This document shows positions 52,131 to 56,363 of a stretch of 56,363 nt of DNA, piece by piece. Each line of letters opens with the position of its first letter. Position 1 is the first letter of the stretch. The notes under the pieces were generated by a model. That model was not told the origin of the DNA. It saw only the letters and a program-made list of their open reading frames with translations, and made no database searches. The position numbers were made by a program, and so were the translations under genes. The stretch spans positions 1 through 56,363 of the forward strand of contig NZ_MVHU01000031.1 in NCBI RefSeq assembly GCF_002086285.1, given 5' to 3'. Source of the stretch: Mycolicibacter kumamotonensis. Its GTDB lineage: Bacteria > Actinomycetota > Actinomycetes > Mycobacteriales > Mycobacteriaceae.

Positions 52131-52769
52131 ATGGCCAAGTCCCCGACCACCAACCAGCTCACCGTCTCGGTGCGTTCCGAGACTGGCAAGGGCGCATCCC
52201 GCCGGGCCCGCCGCGAGGGCAAGGTCCCCGCGGTGCTCTACGGCCACGGCACCGATCCCCAGCACCTGGAGCTGCCCGCCCACGACTACGCGGCCGTGCT
52301 GCGGCACTCCGGCGCCAACGCGGTGCTCACCCTCGACATCGACGGCAAAGAGCAGCTGGCGCTGACCAAGGCGCTGGACGTCCACCCGATCCGCCGCACC
52401 ATCCAGCACGCGGACCTGATCGTGGTCCGCCGCGGCGAGAAGGTCATCGTCGAGGTGAACGTCGTCATCGAGGGCGAACCGTTCCCGGGAACTCTCGTCA
52501 CCCAGGACGCCACCGCGGTGGAGATCGAGGCCGAGGCGCTGTCGATCCCCGAGCAGCTGACCCTCTCGATCGAGGGTGCCGAAGCCGGCACCCAGTTCAC
52601 CGCGGGCGGCCTTGAGCTGCCCAAGGGCGTGACGTTGATCTCCGACCCGGAGCTGCTGCTGGTCAACGTGATCGAGCCGGTCGTCGAGGCAGAGGCCGAG
52701 ACCGAAGAGGCGGCCGAGGAGGCCGCCGTCGAGGAGGCCGGCGAGGCCGCGGCTCCCGAGGCGGAGTAG
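52131..52769 (+). CDS. rplY: 50S ribosomal protein L25 / general stress protein Ctc
   Basis: 212 residues from ATG 52131 after AGGAGTATCG. The N-terminal L25 domain (VRSETGKGASRRARREGKVP, AVLYGHGTDPQHLELP) binds 5S rRNA; the TL5-like C-terminal domain follows, ending in an acidic Glu/Ala tail. pth follows 12 bp downstream, as in M. tuberculosis Rv1015c-Rv1014c. Confidence 0.95.
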   Translation: MAKSPTTNQLTVSVRSETGKGASRRARREGKVPAVLYGHGTDPQHLELPAHDYAAVLRHSGANAVLTLDIDGKEQLALTKALDVHPIRRTIQHADLIVVRRGEKVIVEVNVVIEGEPFPGTLVTQDATAVEIEAEALSIPEQLTLSIEGAEAGTQFTAGGLELPKGVTLISDPELLLVNVIEPVVEAEAETEEAAEEAAVEEAGEAAAPEAE

Positions 52770-52781
52770 GCCGAGCACGGC

Positions 52782-53366
52782 GTGGCCGAGTCGCCGCCGG
52801 TACTGGTGGTCGGCCTGGGCAACCCCGGGCCGAACTATGCCCGCACCCGGCACAACGTGGGCTTCATGGTCGCCGACCTGCTCGCCGAGCGGATGGGGTC
52901 GGCGTTCAAGCTGCACAAGAAGTCCGGGGCCGACGTGGCCACCGGGCGATTGAGCGGGCGTGCGGTGATACTGGCCCGTCCGCGCTGCTACATGAACGAG
53001 TCGGGGCGCCAAGTGGGGCCGCTGGCCAAGTTCTACTCGGTGCCGGTGGGTGACCTGGTGGTCGTCCACGATGATCTCGACTTGGAGTTCGGCCGGATCC
53101 GGCTTAAGCAGGGCGGCGGTGAAGGCGGCCACAACGGGCTGCGCTCCATCGCAACAGTGCTGGGCAGCAAGGACTTTCAGCGGGTTCGCTGGGGAATCGG
53201 GCGCCCGCCCGGGCGTCAGGATCCCGCGGCGTTCGTGCTGCAGGCCTTCGGTGCGCGCGAGCGCGCGGAGGTGCCGACGATCTGCGAGCAGGCCGCCGAC
53301 GCCACCGAGCTGCTGATCAAACTGGGTCTGGAGCCGGCGCAGAACATCGTGCACGCCTGGGGTTAG
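52782..53366 (+). CDS. pth: Peptidyl-tRNA hydrolase
   Basis: 194 residues from GTG 52782. Family signatures: VGLGNPGPNYARTRHNVGFM with the catalytic His, KPRCYMNESG-type segment (RPRCYMNESGRQVGPLAKFY), and VHDDLDLEFGRIRLKQGGGE. It frees tRNA from stalled peptidyl-tRNA. It converges with pks16; the gap holds a long inverted repeat. Confidence 0.96.
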   Translation: MAESPPVLVVGLGNPGPNYARTRHNVGFMVADLLAERMGSAFKLHKKSGADVATGRLSGRAVILARPRCYMNESGRQVGPLAKFYSVPVGDLVVVHDDLDLEFGRIRLKQGGGEGGHNGLRSIATVLGSKDFQRVRWGIGRPPGRQDPAAFVLQAFGARERAEVPTICEQAADATELLIKLGLEPAQNIVHAWG

Positions 53367-53370
53367 TGGC

Positions 53371-53430
53371 GCGAGCAGACACAGACTCGCACGGATCGGC
53401 TCGCTGAGATGCGATTTTGTGTCTGCTCGC
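53371..53430. terminator. Long inverted repeat between pth and pks16
   Basis: 21-nt arms at 53371-53391 and 53410-53430 (GCGAGCAGACACAGACTCGC and its near-complement ending GTGTCTGCTCGC) with an 18-nt loop and a few mismatches. The GCGAGCAGAC core resembles a short palindrome that is common between mycobacterial genes. Its place between two convergent stops fits a bidirectional terminator. Confidence 0.6.
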
Positions 53431-53435
53431 CGTGG

Positions 53436-55070
53436 TCAGGTGACCAGGGTGACGGAGTTGGCCCGGCGCAGCTTGCCCGACGGGGTCTTGGGGATGCTGC
53501 CCGGTCCCAGTACCACCACGTTGCGGGGCCGCATGTCGACCTCGGTGACCACCTCGTGGGCCACCTGGTGCTCGATCCGGCGCACCTCGGCCGGGTCCTG
53601 CCAGGCGTTGGACTCCACCGCGACGGCGAACGTCTCGCGGGAGTGCCCGGCGTCCAGGCGCACCGCCACCGCGCAGCCCGGGCGCACGCCCTCGACCCGC
53701 CCGGCGGCCCGCTCGATGTCGGTCGGGTAGATGTTGCGGCCGGCCATGATGATGACGTCCTTGACCCGGCCGCACACCACGACGTGGCCGTTCTCCATCT
53801 GATAGCCCAGGTCGCCGGTGTCATACCAGCCGTGCTCGTCCTGCGCCGGCAGGAAGCCGGCCATGGTCAGGTAGCCCGGGGTCACCGGCTCCCCGCGCAG
53901 TTGGATCACGCCCACCCCGCGCGGCGGCAACGCGTTGCCGTTCTCGTCGACGATCCGGATCTCGATGCCCTTCAGCAGCGGCCCCAGCGATGCCAGCCGA
54001 CGGGTGTTGCCCTTGGTGGCCGGCACCGCGCGGCGCAACGCGGCCAGCAGATCGGCGTCGACCTCGTCGACCACCAGGCCCGCGCCGCACTTGGAGAACG
54101 ACACCGCCAGCACCGTCTCGGCCATGCCGTAGGCCGGCAGGATGGCCTCGGGCTTCAAGCCGAACGGCTTACCGGCGTCGATCAGGTCCTCGACGTCGGC
54201 CGGCTCGACCGGCTCGGCGCCCGAGAGCGCGAACCGCAGCGTGGACAGGTCGAACTGCCCCGGCGTGGCCTGCTTGCGCAGCCGCTTGGCGAACAGCGCG
54301 TAGGCGAAGTTCGGGGCGGCGGTCATGGTGCCCTTGTACTTGTCGATCAGCTTGGCCCACAGCAGCGTGTCGCGCAGGAAGTCCATCGGGGTGATCTTGA
54401 CCAGCTCGGCGCCGAAGTACATCGGCACGGTCAGGAACCCGATCATGCCCATGTCGTGGAAGCACGGCAGCCAGCTGACCATGACGTCCTTCTCGACGTC
54501 GTACTCGGCGCTGATGAACATCGCCTCGGCGTTGGAGTAGATGTTGCGGTGGGTGATCTGCACGGCCTTCGGCGATCCGGTCGACCCGGAGGTCAACTGC
54601 ATCAGCGCCAGATCGTCCTCACCGGCCTCCACCGGGTCGATCGGGTCGGCGGCCAGCAGTTCGGCGACGGTCAGGACCTTCAGGCCCTTCTCCTGCAGCA
54701 CCGGCATCGCGGCCAGGAACGGATCGGAGATGATCACGGCCTTGGCGTCGATCATGTCGACGACGGTCATGGTGTCTTCGGCCCACACCGCCAGGTCGGT
54801 GCGCGGGGTGGGCTGGTGCAGCATGGTCAGGCTGGCGGCGCGTATCCACACGCCCTGCGCGGTGGGGGCGATTTCGACCGGGGCGCCGGCCAGCACGCCG
54901 ACCGCGTCGCCCGGCCCGACACCGGCGGCCGCCAATCCGCCGGCGATGCGACGGGCGCGCTCGTGGACCTCGCCCCAGGTGTGCCGGACCGGCTCGTGCG
55001 GCTCACCGGTGACCATGCCCTTGGTGGATTCGCGTGCGCTGCGGAACATGTTGTCGGTAAACCTGCTCAC
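53436..55070 (-). CDS. pks16: Fatty-acyl-AMP ligase-like protein Pks16
   Basis: 544 residues, the length of M. tuberculosis Rv1013, with the same start and end (MSRFTDNMF ... SGKLRRANSVTLVT). Adenylation motifs: LMQLTSGSTGSPKAVQITH, YGMAETVLAVSF and YDTGDLGY, with the C-terminal Lys in TPSGKL. It activates a fatty acid as acyl-AMP. Despite its name it has no ketosynthase. M. tuberculosis Rv1012, next to it there, has no counterpart that I can see here. Confidence 0.93.
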   Translation of the reverse strand: MSRFTDNMFRSARESTKGMVTGEPHEPVRHTWGEVHERARRIAGGLAAAGVGPGDAVGVLAGAPVEIAPTAQGVWIRAASLTMLHQPTPRTDLAVWAEDTMTVVDMIDAKAVIISDPFLAAMPVLQEKGLKVLTVAELLAADPIDPVEAGEDDLALMQLTSGSTGSPKAVQITHRNIYSNAEAMFISAEYDVEKDVMVSWLPCFHDMGMIGFLTVPMYFGAELVKITPMDFLRDTLLWAKLIDKYKGTMTAAPNFAYALFAKRLRKQATPGQFDLSTLRFALSGAEPVEPADVEDLIDAGKPFGLKPEAILPAYGMAETVLAVSFSKCGAGLVVDEVDADLLAALRRAVPATKGNTRRLASLGPLLKGIEIRIVDENGNALPPRGVGVIQLRGEPVTPGYLTMAGFLPAQDEHGWYDTGDLGYQMENGHVVVCGRVKDVIIMAGRNIYPTDIERAAGRVEGVRPGCAVAVRLDAGHSRETFAVAVESNAWQDPAEVRRIEHQVAHEVVTEVDMRPRNVVVLGPGSIPKTPSGKLRRANSVTLVT

Positions 55071-55274
55071 GACGGCCTCCTAGCCGGCACCGGTACTTTG
55101 CCAACGGGCTGAGATTTCATGTTCCACCTGCTGGGGACCACTACGCGAGAGGCGCGCGCGCACAAAAGGGTGGCGTTTGCATCTCGATACCGTAATGCGC
55201 GACCGACCAGATCGGCGTGCGTCTGGTCGGCAGGGATGTCCTGGCCGCAACTAGTCACCGCGCTGTATCTTAAA

Positions 55275-55292
55275 CTCCTCTTAATCGAGGAG
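55275..55292 (-). terminator. Possible terminator downstream of ispE
   Basis: CTCCTC-TTAATC-GAGGAG forms a 6-bp stem 30 nt after the ispE stop. On the minus strand it is followed by TTTAAG. The rest of the 250-bp gap 55071-55321 between ispE and pks16 shows no convincing gene. Confidence 0.35.
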
Positions 55293-55321
55293 CAAATCCC
55301 GGCGCCGCATTGGGTTCGCCG

Positions 55322-56284
55322 TCACACTCCGGTCACCGACGACGGCACCACCCGGGCGCCGTAGACCGGCCCGCTGGCCACCCGCACCGCGCGTCCGGCA
55401 CCGACGGCCGCCAGCTCGACGGCGACATCGGCCGCCGACACGGCCGAGGCACACAGGAACGCGCACGTCGGCCCGGAACCGGTCACGATGCCCGACAGCG
55501 CACCTGCTTCCACCCCGGCCCGCAGCGTGCGCCGCAACGCGGGGTTGAGGCTGACCGCCGCGGCCTGCAGGTCGTTGCCGAGCAGCCCGGCCAACCGCTG
55601 CGGATCACCGGCGGCCAGCGCCGCCAGCACCGGCTCGGACTCGCCCAACTCCGGCAGGCTGCGGCCGGTCTCGCGCAACCGGTCCAGTTCGGCGAAGACC
55701 GCCGGTGTGGACAGGCCGCCGTCGCCGAAGACCAGCACCCAGTGGAACGTCTCCCGGGTCAGCACCGTCGCCAGCTCTTCGCCGCGGCCGGTGCCCAACG
55801 CGGTGCCGCCGTGCAGCGCGAACGGCACGTCGCTGCCGAGCTGGGCGGCCAGGGCGTGCAGGTCGCGGCGCGGCACGCCCAACTCCCAGAGCACATTCAT
55901 CCCGACCAGGACCGCCGCGGCGTCGGCACTGCCTCCGGCCATGCCGCCGGCCACCGGGATGGACTTGTCGATGGTGATCGCCACGTCCGGGGCCCGGCCC
56001 ACGTGCTCGGCCATCAGCTCGGCGGCTTGCCAGGCCAGGTTGCGCTCATCGGTGGGCAGCGCATCGGCACCCTCGCCGGCGATCCGCAACGACAGCACGT
56101 CGGCGTCGCGGATCGTCACCTCATCCACCAGCGAAACGGCATGGAAAACGGTGGTCAGCTCGTGATAGCCGTCCTCGCGGCGGTCGCCGACCGCCAGGTA
56201 CAGGTTGAGCTTGCCCGGCACCCGCACGGTGACCGACCCGGTCGGGGACCACTCGGTGGCGGCGTTTCCGTCGGATGCGGTCAC
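55322..56284 (-). CDS. ispE: 4-diphosphocytidyl-2-C-methyl-D-erythritol kinase
   Basis: 320 residues from GTG 56284, after AGGAGAAAC. GHMP kinase motifs: VPGKLNLYLAVGDRREDGYH at the N-terminus, the ATP loop PVAGGMAGGSADAAAVLVG, and the C-terminal GIVTGSGPTCAFLC. It phosphorylates CDP-methylerythritol in the MEP isoprenoid pathway. M. tuberculosis has ksgA (Rv1010) upstream. The last 79 bases here contain only a possible frame tail stopping at 56299-56301, which I could not identify. Confidence 0.95.
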   Translation of the reverse strand: MTASDGNAATEWSPTGSVTVRVPGKLNLYLAVGDRREDGYHELTTVFHAVSLVDEVTIRDADVLSLRIAGEGADALPTDERNLAWQAAELMAEHVGRAPDVAITIDKSIPVAGGMAGGSADAAAVLVGMNVLWELGVPRRDLHALAAQLGSDVPFALHGGTALGTGRGEELATVLTRETFHWVLVFGDGGLSTPAVFAELDRLRETGRSLPELGESEPVLAALAAGDPQRLAGLLGNDLQAAAVSLNPALRRTLRAGVEAGALSGIVTGSGPTCAFLCASAVSAADVAVELAAVGAGRAVRVASGPVYGARVVPSSVTGV

Positions 56285-56363
56285 GCGTTTCTCCTATGTC
56301 AAGCCGCTGCCGTTTGGCAAGGGCTTTGTTGGGTTTGTTTGTCGGTTCGCATGCGGCCGAAGA

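Noticed and set aside
1..56363. CRISPR array
   Set aside because: No regularly spaced direct repeats seen; the ten island boxes are dispersed promoters on both strands.
56285..56363. 3' end of ksgA at the right edge
   Set aside because: A frame tail stops at 56299-56301, but it has no resemblance I can recognise to KsgA.

Overview
The window is high-GC actinobacterial DNA and almost certainly mycobacterial. It carries PE/PPE and Esx genes, an EspG chaperone gene, an MPT63-like secreted protein, LpqU and LpqT lipoproteins, and genes whose order matches the M. tuberculosis block from ispE (Rv1011) to kdpD (Rv1028c). ESX-5-type PE/PPE-SVP genes suggest a slow-growing or M. terrae-like lineage; I cannot name the species.

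Layout. (1) 1-4061: end of an esx gene, then PE-PPE, an esx remnant, and a second PE-PPE pair. (2) 4090-12098: conserved backbone kdpDE, an MPT63-like gene, and lpqU-eno-ftsB-DUF501-ppx on the minus strand. (3) 12197-37390: about 25 kb lying between lpqU and mazG, which are adjacent in M. tuberculosis. It holds sigC fused in frame to a zinc-finger anti-sigma domain, a PPE-PPW gene, a LAL-type LuxR regulator, a haem peroxidase-catalase fusion and a hydrolase island. The island encodes a subtilisin-like protease, an alpha/beta hydrolase, a papain-like protease with a chagasin-type inhibitor, a predicted caspase-like protease, a peptidoglycan amidase, a DUF5995-like protein, membrane proteins, an M4 metalloprotease with an emfourin-type inhibitor, a phospholipase D-like enzyme (now split by an ISL3-type element) and two LysM proteins. 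(4) 37387-46496: backbone mazG-mfd-TetR (minus), tRNA-Gln, then glmU-prs-arsC-lpqT (plus). (5) 46556-51998: accessory insertion between lpqT and rplY with a haemophore-like gene, a truncated SDR gene, EspG, and two decayed PPE genes. (6) 52131-56284: rplY, pth, pks16 and ispE.

The most striking observation is a shared promoter design in the hydrolase island. Ten near-palindromic 18-bp boxes (about CGRGTAG-N5-CTACTCG) lie upstream of ten transcription units. In each case a -10-like hexamer (nAnnnT, mostly GAnnAT) starts 22-23 nt after the box, which puts the box near -43. The units include the peroxidase fusion, every protease, the amidase, the phospholipase and the LysM operon. This looks like one regulon under a class II activator. 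The nearby LAL regulator is the obvious candidate, but that is inference. Most of the hydrolases lack a recognisable signal peptide, and two of the proteases sit next to a likely cognate inhibitor. The whole reads as a coordinately switched, intracellularly safeguarded lytic or proteolytic system.
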